Shown: positions 44,104 to 51,623, counted from the first letter of the stretch. The stretch is DNA of 64,000 bases from Isoptericola sp044389085 (GCF_044389085.1 NZ_JBIRXP010000003.1:496001-560000); one strand, 5' to 3'. The notes: generated from the sequence alone by a model not told the origin. Numbers and translations: made by a program.

Positions 44104-44240
44104 CCGCCCACCGTAGACGCTCGCCGAAGCGCGATGGCTCCACCACGCGCGTGTGCCGCGATTCGTGGGGCTCCCTCGGACGTGTGGCGCGCCCTGCTGC
44201 TCGGACGGCGCCGCCGGGCGCCGGACCTGGCCGGGCCCGC

Positions 44241-44771
44241 TCACCCGAGGTGCGCCGCCTCCGGCACGAGGCCGCCCTGGGCGCTCGGGAGCCGGGAGGT
44301 GAAATCGAGCAGGCCGACCCACTCCGGCCGCAGCCCGATCCGCGCCTGGCGCAGCGCGGGGTGGTCGACCTCCGCGAGCATCTCGGCGGCCGCCTCCGTG
44401 CCCAGATAGCGTCGCGCGGCGGCGGCGTACTCGGGCGCCACGCCCCGGACCTCGGCCAGGGTGACGCGCCCGCGCAGGGTGAGGACGCGGGGCGGCGGCC
44501 CGTCGTCGTCGACGGTGACCGCGACGCGAGGGTCCGCACGCAGCGCGGCCAGGCGCCGGGCCGGGTGCCGGACGGCCGGCCCGGCCACGTAGGTGACCGT
44601 CACGAGCTCGGTGCCGGTCCAGTGGAACCAGGTCGGCACGACGCGCGGGGATCCGTCGGGGGCGAGGTAGGCCACGCGGGCCGGCGCGGTGCCGGCCAGG
44701 AGCTCGCGGGCGACGGGTGTGTCGAGCAGGGCGGGGTCGCCCTGCGGCAGGGGGGTGCGGTCGGGGGACAT
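44241..44771 (-). CDS. Pyridoxamine 5'-phosphate oxidase-type flavoprotein
   Basis: 176-residue split-barrel protein of the PPOX/flavin reductase-like class. RVAYLAPDGSPRVVPTWFHW near residue 32 is the typical N-terminal strand pair with the HW pattern, followed by RRLAALRADPRVAVTVDDDG and VLTLRGRVTL. Cofactor may be FMN or F420; not decidable. Divergent from the HxlR regulator gene with two direct repeats between them, so likely controlled by it. Confidence 0.82.
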   Translation of the reverse strand: MSPDRTPLPQGDPALLDTPVARELLAGTAPARVAYLAPDGSPRVVPTWFHWTGTELVTVTYVAGPAVRHPARRLAALRADPRVAVTVDDDGPPPRVLTLRGRVTLAEVRGVAPEYAAAARRYLGTEAAAEMLAEVDHPALRQARIGLRPEWVGLLDFTSRLPSAQGGLVPEAAHLG

Positions 44772-44780
44772 GGCTGCTCC

Positions 44781-44832
44781 GTCTCTTCAGGGAACCGTTC
44801 CACGGTAGACCCGATGGTCTCTTCAGGGAACC
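44781..44832. promoter_or_regulatory. Paired 16-bp direct repeats, candidate HxlR operator
   Basis: GTCTCTTCAGGGAACC at 44781-44796 and again at 44817-44832, 36 bp apart, filling the space between the divergent PPOX and HxlR genes. The right copy overlaps the -35 position of the HxlR gene (whose -10 TAGGCT is at 44841-44846); the left copy lies in the PPOX leader. Autoregulation by the HxlR protein is inferred. Confidence 0.65.
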
Positions 44833-44852
44833 CACTGACGTAGGCTGGCAGG

Positions 44853-45299
44853 GTGCAACGCACCGACTTCAGCCAGATGCACTGCTCGATCGCGCGGACG
44901 CTCCACGTCGTCGGCGAGGTCTGGTCCCCGCTCGTCCTGCGCGACGTGCTCATGGGCCTCCACCGCTTCGACCAGATCCGCGCCGATCTCGGCGTCTCGC
45001 GCAAGGTCCTCACGGAACGCCTGGGCTGGCTGGTCGAGCAGGGCGTCCTCGACCGCGTCCCCTACAGCGACCGCCCGCCGCGCTCCGAGTACCGGCTCAC
45101 GCAGCGTGGGCGCGAGCTGTGCGAGGTGCTCCTCGTGATGTCGGCGTGGGGCGACCGCTGGCTCGCCGGTCCGGACGGGCCGCCCGTCGTCTACCGGCAC
45201 CGCACGTGCGGGGAGGCCACGCACGCCGAGGTGCGGTGCGCACGCTGCGGCGAGGCGCTGCACGTGGACGACCTCGAGATGCCGGCCGAGGCGGTCTAG
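44853..45299 (+). CDS. HxlR family transcriptional regulator
   Basis: 148-residue winged-helix regulator: CSIARTLHVVGEVWSPLVLR near residue 12, FDQIRADLGVSRKVLTERLG near 38 and DRPPRSEYRLTQRGREL near 75, all typical of HxlR proteins. The C-terminus adds a small zinc-ribbon-like Cys pair (RTCGEATHAEVRCARCGEAL). Start GTG lies exactly 6 nt after TAGGCT, indicating a leaderless mRNA. Probably represses the divergent PPOX gene via the paired repeats. Confidence 0.9.
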   Translation: MQRTDFSQMHCSIARTLHVVGEVWSPLVLRDVLMGLHRFDQIRADLGVSRKVLTERLGWLVEQGVLDRVPYSDRPPRSEYRLTQRGRELCEVLLVMSAWGDRWLAGPDGPPVVYRHRTCGEATHAEVRCARCGEALHVDDLEMPAEAV

Positions 45300-45324
45300 C
45301 CACGACGGCGGGTACCGTCTCCCC

Positions 45325-46326
45325 GTGACGCCCGCCACCCCGCTCCCTGACCTCTCCTACACCCGCGCCACCCACGACCGGGCGTCCGAGCGCCGTGCCG
45401 AGCCGGGCCTGATCCCGCGGCTGCTGGCCGACCCCGCCACGCGAGTCGTCCTGGTGCTGCGCGGCCGCGTCGCCGTCGACGACGCAGGCGACCTCGCCCT
45501 GGTCGGCGTCGCGGACGCGGACGGCCTGCCGGCCGAGCCCGAGCGGGCCGACCGCCCGGACGCGCACGTGCCGGGTCACCGCTGGCTGTTCCTCGGCGTG
45601 CAGGACGGCGCGGGGCTGCTCGGTCTCGTGCTGCCCGACGAGGCGGACGCGGACGCCGTGGGGATCGAGGGCGTCTCCCCGGCGGCCCCGGCCCCGCGGC
45701 TGGCGCGCGAGCACCGGTGGGCCGGGCTGCGCGAGGTGGGCGGGCGGCCGGGCGACGCCCTTGCCGCGGAGGCGGTGGCGCTCGCCGCGTGGCACGCGTC
45801 GCACGAACGGTGCCCGCGGTGCGGCGAGCCGACGGTCGTGGAGCAGGCGGGGTGGGTGCGCCGATGCCTGGCGCAGGACGTCGAGATCTACCCGCGCACC
45901 GACCCGGCGGTGATCATGGCGGTCGTCGACGACGCCGACCGGCTGCTGCTCGGGCACGCCGCGCACTGGCCCGAGGGGCGGTTCTCGACCCTCGCCGGCT
46001 ACGTGGAGCCGGGGGAGGGGCTGGAGCAGGCGGTGCGCCGGGAGGTGGCCGAGGAGACGTCCGTCGTGATCGGCGAGGGGCCCGGCGACGTCGTGTACCG
46101 CGGCAGCCAGCCCTGGCCGTTCCCGGCTTCGCTCATGCTCGGCTTCCGGGCGCGGGCCGTGGCGACCGACGTCGAGGTGGACGGCGCGGAGGTGACGGCG
46201 GCGCGCTGGTTCACCCGTGACGAGCTGCTCGCGGGCGTGCGGGCCGGCGAGGTGGGCCTGCCGGGTCGCCCGTCGATCGCCCGCGCGCTCGTGGAGGAGT
46301 GGTACGGGGGAGAGCTGCCCGGCTGA
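45325..46326 (+). CDS. nudC: NAD+ diphosphatase / NudC-type decapping Nudix hydrolase
   Basis: 333-residue NudC: N-terminal domain, zinc ribbon CPRCGEPTVVEQAGWVRRC near residue 160, Nudix box GYVEPGEGLEQAVRREVAEE near 226, and the NudC signature SQPWPFPASLMLGF near 264. Hydrolyses NAD(H) and can remove NAD caps from RNA in characterised homologues. GTG start 6 nt after TACCGT (45313-45318). Colinear with Rv3199c next to mycoredoxin and uvrD2. Confidence 0.95.
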   Translation: MTPATPLPDLSYTRATHDRASERRAEPGLIPRLLADPATRVVLVLRGRVAVDDAGDLALVGVADADGLPAEPERADRPDAHVPGHRWLFLGVQDGAGLLGLVLPDEADADAVGIEGVSPAAPAPRLAREHRWAGLREVGGRPGDALAAEAVALAAWHASHERCPRCGEPTVVEQAGWVRRCLAQDVEIYPRTDPAVIMAVVDDADRLLLGHAAHWPEGRFSTLAGYVEPGEGLEQAVRREVAEETSVVIGEGPGDVVYRGSQPWPFPASLMLGFRARAVATDVEVDGAEVTAARWFTRDELLAGVRAGEVGLPGRPSIARALVEEWYGGELPG

Positions 46327-46367
46327 GGTCCGGGCGACCCCGCGACCGCGCGACCCCGCGGCCCGGG

Positions 46368-46637
46368 TCAGGCGGTGAGGCGCGCCTTCACGTCGAGCAG
46401 CGACGGGTTGGTCGCGGCGCTGCCGTCGGGGAAGACGACCGTCGGCACGGTGCGGTTGCCGCCGTTGACCTGCTCCACGAACTCCGCCGTCTCCGGCTGC
46501 TCCTCGATGTCGACGACCGTGTACGCGATGCCCTCGGAGTCGAGCTGGGTGCGCAGGCGCCGGCAGTAGCCGCACCACGCGGTCGAGTACATCGTGACGG
46601 TGCCCGGCTCGGGGAGCTGCGGGGTGGCGGTGGTCAT
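46368..46637 (-). CDS. mrx1: Mycoredoxin (glutaredoxin-like, CGYC)
   Basis: 89-residue thioredoxin-fold oxidoreductase. Active site STAWCGYCRRLRTQL near residue 19, cis-Pro loop NRTVPTVVFPDGS near 60. The CGYC motif and location beside uvrD2 match mycoredoxin-1 (Rv3198A), which reduces mycothiol mixed disulfides. AGGAGG lies 7 nt before the ATG. Convergent with nudC and divergent from uvrD2. Confidence 0.92.
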   Translation of the reverse strand: MTTATPQLPEPGTVTMYSTAWCGYCRRLRTQLDSEGIAYTVVDIEEQPETAEFVEQVNGGNRTVPTVVFPDGSAATNPSLLDVKARLTA

Positions 46638-46737
46638 CGGGTCCTCCTGATCATGGGTGCCGCTTCCCGGTACCCCGTGCCACGGCCTGGGGACGACGGG
46701 AGCGGCGTGTCGGCGACGGCTGCGAGAATCGCAGACG

Positions 46738-48774
46738 ATGTCGACCACCACCAACTCCCCGAGCGCCCCGCTTCATCCCGACGCGATCCTCGACGCCCTC
46801 GATCCCGAGCAGCGGGACGTGGCGCTGGCCCTCACGGGGCCGGTCTGCGTGCTGGCGGGTGCGGGCACCGGCAAGACGCGGGCGATCACGCACCGCATCG
46901 CCTACGGCGTGCGCACCGGCACCTACAAGCCGACGTCGGTGCTCGCGGTGACGTTCACGGCCCGCGCGGCAGGGGAGATGCGCACCCGGCTGCGCGACCT
47001 GGGCGTGGTGGGCGTCCAGGCGCGCACCTTCCACGCGGCGGCGCTGCGCCAGCTCGGGTACTTCTGGCCGCGCGTCGTGGGCGGCGCACCGCCGCGGATC
47101 CTCGAGCACAAGGCGCCCGCCGTCGCCGAGGCCGCCCGCCGCGTGGGTGTGAGCGTGGACCGGGTCGCCGTGCGGGACCTGTCCTCCGAGGTCGAGTGGG
47201 CCAAGGTGTCGCTCGTCACCGCGGAGGACTACGTCAAGGCGGCGCTCGTCGACGACCGTCCCGCGCCGTCGGGCTACGACCACCAGACGGTGGCCCGCCT
47301 CATCACGGCGTACGAGGACGTCAAGACCGAGCGCGGGGTCATCGACTTCGAGGACGTCCTGCTGATGCTCGCGGACATGCTCAACTCCCACCGGCAGGTG
47401 GCCGACGAGGTCCGCTCGCAGTACCGGCACTTCGTCGTCGACGAGTACCAGGACGTCTCGCCCCTGCAGCAGTTCCTGCTCGACCAGTGGCTGGGCGACC
47501 GCAGGGAGCTGTGCGTCGTGGGCGACCCGTCGCAGACGATCTACTCCTTCACGGGCGCGACGCCGCACTACCTGCTCGACTTCACGCGCACCTACGCCGA
47601 CGCGCAGGTGGTGCGGCTGGTGCGCGACTACCGTTCCACGCCGCAGGTCGTGCACCTCGCGAACCAGGTGCTGCGGCGCGGCCGCGTCCCGGGGGCGCTC
47701 GAGCTCGTCGCGCAGCGCCCGGCCGGCCCGCCCGCGAGCTTCACGGCGTACGACGACGACGACGCGGAGGCGGCAGGCATCGCCGCTCGCGCGGGCCGGC
47801 TGATCGCGTCGGGCGTCCGGCCCAGCGAGATCGCGGTGCTCTACCGCACGAACGCCCAGTCGGCCGCGTTCGAGTCCGCGCTCGCCGACGCGGGGATCAG
47901 CTACCTCGTCCGCGGGGGCGAGCGGTTCTTCCAGCGCAAGGAGGTGCGCGACGCGATCGTGCTGCTGCGCGGCGCCGCCCGGTCAGCCGACCCGGACCAG
48001 CCGATGCCGGAGCAGGTGCGCGACGTGCTCACCACCGCCGGCTGGACGGAGCAGCCGCCGGCGGCGCGCGGTGCCGCACGCGAGCGGTGGGAGGCGATGC
48101 AGGCGCTCGTCGGGCTGGCCGACGACGTCGCGGCAGCGGCGCCCGAGGACGCGCCGGCCACGATGGCGACGCTGGTCGGCGAGCTGGAGGAGCGGGCCTC
48201 GGCGCAGCACGCGCCCACCGTCGAGGGCGTGACGCTGGCGTCGCTGCACGCGGCGAAGGGCCTCGAGTGGGACGCCGTCTTCCTCGCGGGGGTGAGCGAG
48301 GGCCTCATGCCCATCTCGCTGGCGGAGACGGACGAGGGGGTCGCGGAGGAGCGGCGCCTCCTGTACGTGGGGATCACCCGCGCCCGCGAGCACCTGGAGC
48401 TGTCGTTCGCGCGGTCGCGCAACCCGGGCGGTCGGGCGACGCGCAAGCGCACCCGCTTCCTCGACGGGCTGTGGCCGGACGACCCGTCCGACCGCCGGGG
48501 CCGCGGGCGTGCCGTGCGCGGTCAGGCCCGTCAGCAGCTCACGGGGGAGCACGACGTCGCGCTGTTCGACGCGCTGCGCGAGTGGCGGCTGTCGGTGGCG
48601 CGCGAGACCGACAAGCCGGCGTTCACCGTGCTGGGCGACGCCACGCTGGCCGCCATCGCGGAGCTCAGGCCGACGTCGGTGGCACAGCTCGCCCGCGTGA
48701 ACGGCGTGGGCCCTGCGAAGATCGACCGCTACGGGCAGACGATCCTGGCGATCGTCGCGGAGCACGCGGGCTGA
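46738..48774 (+). CDS. uvrD2: UvrD2-like DNA helicase with HRDC domain
   Basis: 678-residue superfamily 1 helicase. Motifs: VLAGAGTGKTRAITHRIAYG (I, near residue 38), VVDEYQDVSPLQQFLLDQWL (II), GDPSQTIYSFTGA (III), LHAAKGLEWDAVFLAGVSEG (V) and RRLLYVGITRAREHLELSF (VI). A C-terminal HRDC domain covers about residues 600-675 (LREWRLSVARETDKPAFTVL, ARVNGVGPAKIDRYG). The Cys-rich tetracysteine linker reported for M. tuberculosis UvrD2 is absent; the linker is Arg/Asp-rich without Cys. ATG at 46738 is 8 nt after GAGAAT. A hairpin at 48782 follows. Confidence 0.93.
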   Translation: MSTTTNSPSAPLHPDAILDALDPEQRDVALALTGPVCVLAGAGTGKTRAITHRIAYGVRTGTYKPTSVLAVTFTARAAGEMRTRLRDLGVVGVQARTFHAAALRQLGYFWPRVVGGAPPRILEHKAPAVAEAARRVGVSVDRVAVRDLSSEVEWAKVSLVTAEDYVKAALVDDRPAPSGYDHQTVARLITAYEDVKTERGVIDFEDVLLMLADMLNSHRQVADEVRSQYRHFVVDEYQDVSPLQQFLLDQWLGDRRELCVVGDPSQTIYSFTGATPHYLLDFTRTYADAQVVRLVRDYRSTPQVVHLANQVLRRGRVPGALELVAQRPAGPPASFTAYDDDDAEAAGIAARAGRLIASGVRPSEIAVLYRTNAQSAAFESALADAGISYLVRGGERFFQRKEVRDAIVLLRGAARSADPDQPMPEQVRDVLTTAGWTEQPPAARGAARERWEAMQALVGLADDVAAAAPEDAPATMATLVGELEERASAQHAPTVEGVTLASLHAAKGLEWDAVFLAGVSEGLMPISLAETDEGVAEERRLLYVGITRAREHLELSFARSRNPGGRATRKRTRFLDGLWPDDPSDRRGRGRAVRGQARQQLTGEHDVALFDALREWRLSVARETDKPAFTVLGDATLAAIAELRPTSVAQLARVNGVGPAKIDRYGQTILAIVAEHAG

Positions 48775-48781
48775 TCCGGCC

Positions 48782-48811
48782 CCGATCCGGCCCCTCTCGG
48801 GCCCCGATCGG
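48782..48811 (+). terminator. uvrD2 terminator hairpin
   Basis: CCGATC...GGCCC paired with GGGCC...GATCGG around CTCTC, with small bulges, starting 7 nt after the uvrD2 stop. An A-rich stretch follows. Confidence 0.6.
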
Positions 48812-48819
48812 ACGCCCGG

Positions 48820-48881
48820 AAAAACTCGCCGAAGAAAAACTCGAAAAAAGATGTGGCGGCCCGGGCGAGGCCGTCTATGCT
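48820..48881 (+). promoter_or_regulatory. whiB7 promoter with A-tracts
   Basis: -10 TATGCT (48876-48881); -35 candidate TGTGGC (48852-48857, 18-bp spacer). Directly upstream of the -35 are three A-runs (near 48820, 48834 and 48845), striking in such a GC-rich sequence. WhiB7-activated promoters in relatives need an A/T-rich patch just upstream of -35 for its AT-hook, so this looks like positive autoregulation. Confidence 0.65.
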
Positions 48882-48954
48882 CGGAGAGTCCCAGACGGAG
48901 TGGCGTCTGCCGAGAGGCGGAGGTCCGAGAGCAGTGAGGAGGTGGGTGCACAAG

Positions 48955-49128
48955 ATGGACACGATGACTCAGATCGTGATGGCGACCGCGTCTGCCGGCG
49001 CGCCCGGGTACACGTCTGCCCGTGGCGAGCTCAGCGCCGTCCGTCCGTTCCGCGCGCGCAAGCACGGAGCAGGCAACGCCGATCTCCACATCGCACCCGA
49101 CTCCGCCCCCTGGAGCCATCCGGTCTAG
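48955..49128 (+). CDS. whiB7 leader peptide (upstream ORF)
   Basis: 57-codon upstream ORF, MDTMTQIVMATASAGAPGYT at its N-terminus, ending WSHPV. An AGGAGG lies at 48937-48942; GTG 48946 in the same frame is another possible start. Its stop codon sits in the loop of a 7-bp hairpin (ATCCGGT 49118-49124 with ACCGGAT 49130-49136), directly before an intrinsic terminator. In mycobacteria and other actinobacteria an upstream ORF of whiB7 senses translation inhibition and controls read-through. Same role is inferred here. Confidence 0.7.
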   Translation: MDTMTQIVMATASAGAPGYTSARGELSAVRPFRARKHGAGNADLHIAPDSAPWSHPV

Positions 49129-49138
49129 AACCGGATCC

Positions 49139-49179
49139 AGGCCGCGGAGTCCCCCCGGGACCCGCGGCCTTCGTCTTTC
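49139..49179 (+). terminator. whiB7 leader attenuator
   Basis: AGGCCGCGG (49139-49147) pairs with CCGCGGCCT (49162-49170), extended inward by GTCCC/GGGAC around a 3-nt loop with one bulged A, then TTCGTCTTTCC. This is the best T-rich intrinsic terminator in the window, and it lies inside the whiB7 leader, 119 nt before the start codon, not after a full gene, so it is an attenuator. Confidence 0.85.
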
Positions 49180-49216
49180 CGCTCAGGGAAGAAGACCTCA
49201 CCAGGTCGTTCGAGCC

Positions 49217-49285
49217 GGACCTCTGACACCAGAGGTCCACCCGCAGGTCCTGAACACCGACGTTCATTTCAAGACCCAGGACCTG
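49217..49285 (+). promoter_or_regulatory. Two further hairpins in the whiB7 leader
   Basis: GGACCTCTG (49217-49225) with CAGAGGTCC (49230-49238), a perfect 9-bp stem with 4-nt loop; and CAGGTCCTG (49244-49252) with CAGGACCTG (49277-49285), a 9-bp stem ending 2 nt before the GGAGG ribosome site. The two stems share GGTCC/GGACC cores and could exchange partners, so a second, translational layer of control is possible. Confidence 0.6.
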
Positions 49286-49297
49286 ACGGAGGAACTC

Positions 49298-49669
49298 GTG
49301 CGCCTCGCACAGCTGTTGGACGAGCGGCTGCTCGACACGATCCCCCAGGGCGGATCCGGCCCCTGGACCCCGCATCAACCCCTCACCCAGAGCCCGGCCG
49401 AGGTGGCCGAGCTCGACCGCCAGTTCGCGGCGCTGCTGCCGTGCCGTACCAACGACCCGGAGCTGTGGTTCGCCGAGCACACCGCCCAGGTCGAGGAGGC
49501 CAAGGCCCTGTGCCGCGGCTGCCCGCTGCAGTCCGGCTGCCTCGCGGGCGCTCTCGAGCGGCAGGAGCCGTGGGGCGTCTGGGGTGGTGAGGTCTTCGTC
49601 GACGGCAAGGTCGTGGCCCGCAAGCGCGGTCGCGGCCGGCCCCGGAAGTCGGAGACCGTCGCAGCATGA
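49298..49669 (+). CDS. whiB7: WhiB7 transcriptional regulator
   Basis: 123-residue iron-sulfur transcription factor that activates intrinsic antibiotic resistance genes. Four Cys ligands: LLPCRTNDPELWF and ALCRGCPLQSGCLAG; the GVWGGE turn; and the diagnostic C-terminal AT-hook RGRGRPRK. GTG at 49298 is chosen for the GGAGG site 5 nt upstream; the longer open frame runs back through the attenuator and cannot be the protein start. It is preceded by a leader peptide, attenuator and A-tract promoter. It probably also controls the macrolide-kinase-like gene nearby; that is inference. Confidence 0.94.
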   Translation: MRLAQLLDERLLDTIPQGGSGPWTPHQPLTQSPAEVAELDRQFAALLPCRTNDPELWFAEHTAQVEEAKALCRGCPLQSGCLAGALERQEPWGVWGGEVFVDGKVVARKRGRGRPRKSETVAA

Positions 49670-49718
49670 CCGCGGGGGCCGCGTCGAGCGGCATCCCCCA
49701 CCTCGCCCGGGCGGGCCG

Positions 49719-49815
49719 AGGTGGTACGACAGAGCGCGAGGTCGCCCGAACCTCGCAGGTGGTGCACCACTACCTCGCGAGCGTTCGGCCGGCCTCGCGC
49801 TCTGTCGTACCACCT
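49719..49815. repeat. Nested inverted repeat between whiB7 and the ThiF-like gene
   Basis: Outer arms 49719-49741 and 49793-49815 are perfectly complementary over 23 bp (AGGTGGTACGACAGAGCGCG at the start). Within the 51-nt interior are CCGAAC/GTTCGG arms and a central palindrome GTGGTGCACCAC. The right side encodes the last codons of the ThiF-like protein (stop at 49770). It probably terminates both convergent genes. The left border GCCGAGGTGGTACG resembles the GCCGAGGTAGTTCG word of the 10.4-kb array. Confidence 0.8.
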
Positions 49816-50912
49816 GCCGTCCTGCAGGCCGGGACCGGCAAGGTGGTGCACCCGCAGCCGGGGTGCGCCGCGACGTCGCGTGCGCGGGGCACCGCCTCGG
49901 GCAGCGCGACCTCCAGGCGACGCCCCACGGTCGCCGGCGCTGCGCCGTCGAGCAGCGCGAGCACCTGGCCGGCCGCGAGCGCTGCGGCCGTCGCGGCGAG
50001 CGTCGTCTCCTGGGCCGCGTCGGCCGGCCGGCGTCCGAGGTCCGCCACGACGTGACGCCAGCCGGGGTCGGCGTCGGCGGCGTGCCGGTCGCAGCAGCCC
50101 ACGCAGGCCGAGCGCCCGGGCAGCACCAGCGGGCCCACGACGACGTCCGCCTCCCGCACGACGACCGGCAGGTGGGGGATGCCCGCCCCCAGCAGCCGCT
50201 CGTACCGCTCCGGGCGTGCCGCGTGCGACTCCACGACCACGACGACGTCCGGCAGCCGTGGCTCTCCGCCTGCGGTGACCTCGAGCTCGGTGCGCACCCG
50301 GAGGCGGGGGTGCGCGGCCGCGAGCCGCTCGGCCGCGGAGCGTTCCCGCGGACGACCGACGTCCCCGGGGCCGTGCCCGCCGAGCCCGAGGTCACCCACC
50401 TGCACCGGGCTCCGGTCGTCCAGGACCAGGGTGCCGACGCCGGCGCCGGCGAGGAGGCCTGCCAGCGCGGTGCCGGTCCGGCCGAGACCGTGCACCCCGA
50501 CGGTGCGGGCGTCGCGGCGGGCGAGGGTGTGCGCGCCCGCCCCGTCGGGGCGCAGGGCGCCCAGCACGGTGGCGTCCGGCGTCCAGTCCGCCCCGGTCCC
50601 GGCCGACGTGGGCGCCCGGTCCGCAGCGGGACGGACGAGGAACCCGCCGTCGCGCAGCGCGCGCACGATCAGCTCGCGGCGTTCCGGGCTCACGCCCCAG
50701 CGCCGGGCGCCGCGGTCGAGGGACCGGTGCCGCCGCGACCCCGCGTCGCGCAGCCAGCGCGCCTCGTGGTCGTCGAGCCCGGACAGCACGAGGCTCCACC
50801 GGGGGTCCGTCCCGAGCTGGATCTCGCCGTCGCCGTGGTCGAGGACGGGGGTCGCCGGGCGCAGCGTGAGGTGGGGGGCCGTCACGGCGGGCGGGCTGTC
50901 GGCGTCTGCCAT
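49770..50912 (-). CDS. ThiF/E1-like protein with zinc-binding Cys
   Basis: 380-residue protein. N-terminal winged-helix-like part (IQLGTDPRWSLVLSGLDDHE, about residues 30-100), then a Rossmann region TVGVHGLGRTGTALAGLLAG near residue 142 and DDRSPVQVGDLGLGG near 168, as in ThiF/MoeB/E1 enzymes and cyclodehydratase-type peptide-recognition proteins. Zinc ligands are likely CVGCCDRH near 265 and HPGCGCTTL near 352. The Arg finger and adenylation residues of true E1s are not clearly visible. No azole-peptide biosynthesis partners are near. The last codons lie in an inverted repeat. Function unknown. Confidence 0.75.
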   Translation of the reverse strand: MADADSPPAVTAPHLTLRPATPVLDHGDGEIQLGTDPRWSLVLSGLDDHEARWLRDAGSRRHRSLDRGARRWGVSPERRELIVRALRDGGFLVRPAADRAPTSAGTGADWTPDATVLGALRPDGAGAHTLARRDARTVGVHGLGRTGTALAGLLAGAGVGTLVLDDRSPVQVGDLGLGGHGPGDVGRPRERSAAERLAAAHPRLRVRTELEVTAGGEPRLPDVVVVVESHAARPERYERLLGAGIPHLPVVVREADVVVGPLVLPGRSACVGCCDRHAADADPGWRHVVADLGRRPADAAQETTLAATAAALAAGQVLALLDGAAPATVGRRLEVALPEAVPRARDVAAHPGCGCTTLPVPACRTAGGTTEREAGRTLAR

Positions 50913-51050
50913 GCGGCCAGCCTGGCACGTGCCGGTGGGCGGTCCGGGGCGTCGTCCACAGGCCCTTCGGCCGGTCCGCGCCGCCCTCGACGCCGCCCGG
51001 TTCGTGTGTTCTGACACACAAAATTCATGATTCCCCGGTACCGTCGTGCC

Positions 51051-51608
51051 GTGGCCCACGACACGATGATGACGTCGGTGGAGGTCCGGCGCAGCCGTCG
51101 GCGGACCGCCACGGTGAGCGCGTACCGCGACGGCGAACGCACCGTCGTGGCCATTCCCGCGCGCTTCTCGCGCGCCCAGGAGCGCGAGTGGGTGGCGAAG
51201 ATGCTCGCACGGCTCGAGGACAAGGAGCGCCGTCGGCGCCCGTCCGACGAGCAGCTCGTCGAGCGGGCCAAGGAGCTCTCCGAGCGGTACCTGGGCGGTC
51301 GCGCCCATCCGACGAGCGTCTCCTGGTCGCCCCACCAGGGGCGCCGGTGGGGGTCGTGCACGCTGGTCGACGGCTCGATCCGGATCTCCACCCGGGTGCA
51401 GGGGATGCCCGAGTGGGTGCTCGACTACGTGCTGCTGCACGAGCTGGCGCACCTGCTGCACGCCGGCCACGGCCCCGCGTTCTGGCAGCTGCTCGACGCC
51501 TACCCGCGCACCGACCGGGCGCGCGGGTTCCTGGAGGGCGTGTCGTTCGTCCAGGACGACGGCGGCGTGTCGCCGGCGCTCTCCGACGACGGGGCCGCCG
51601 CCGGCTGA
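51051..51608 (+). CDS. YgjP-like zinc metallopeptidase (DUF45)
   Basis: 185-residue protein. HELAHLLHAGHGPAFWQLLD near residue 131 gives the HExxH zinc motif plus the third His of the YgjP/WLM gluzincin group; GRRWGSCTLVDGSIRIS near residue 97 is the family's WGSC box. Start GTG at 51051 is fixed by TACCGT (51039-51044) 6 nt upstream; an ATG at 51027 lies before that promoter. The substrate is unknown. Confidence 0.88.
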   Translation: MAHDTMMTSVEVRRSRRRTATVSAYRDGERTVVAIPARFSRAQEREWVAKMLARLEDKERRRRPSDEQLVERAKELSERYLGGRAHPTSVSWSPHQGRRWGSCTLVDGSIRISTRVQGMPEWVLDYVLLHELAHLLHAGHGPAFWQLLDAYPRTDRARGFLEGVSFVQDDGGVSPALSDDGAAAG

Positions 51609-51623
51609 GCGCCACGGCCCGGT

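Noticed and set aside
49022..49297. N-terminal extension of WhiB7
   Set aside because: The frame is open but runs through the attenuator; a GGAGG site and the usual protein length point to GTG 49298.
49770..50912. Azole-peptide (TOMM) biosynthesis cluster
   Set aside because: No precursor peptide, YcaO or dehydrogenase gene nearby; the gene lies in a conserved housekeeping block.
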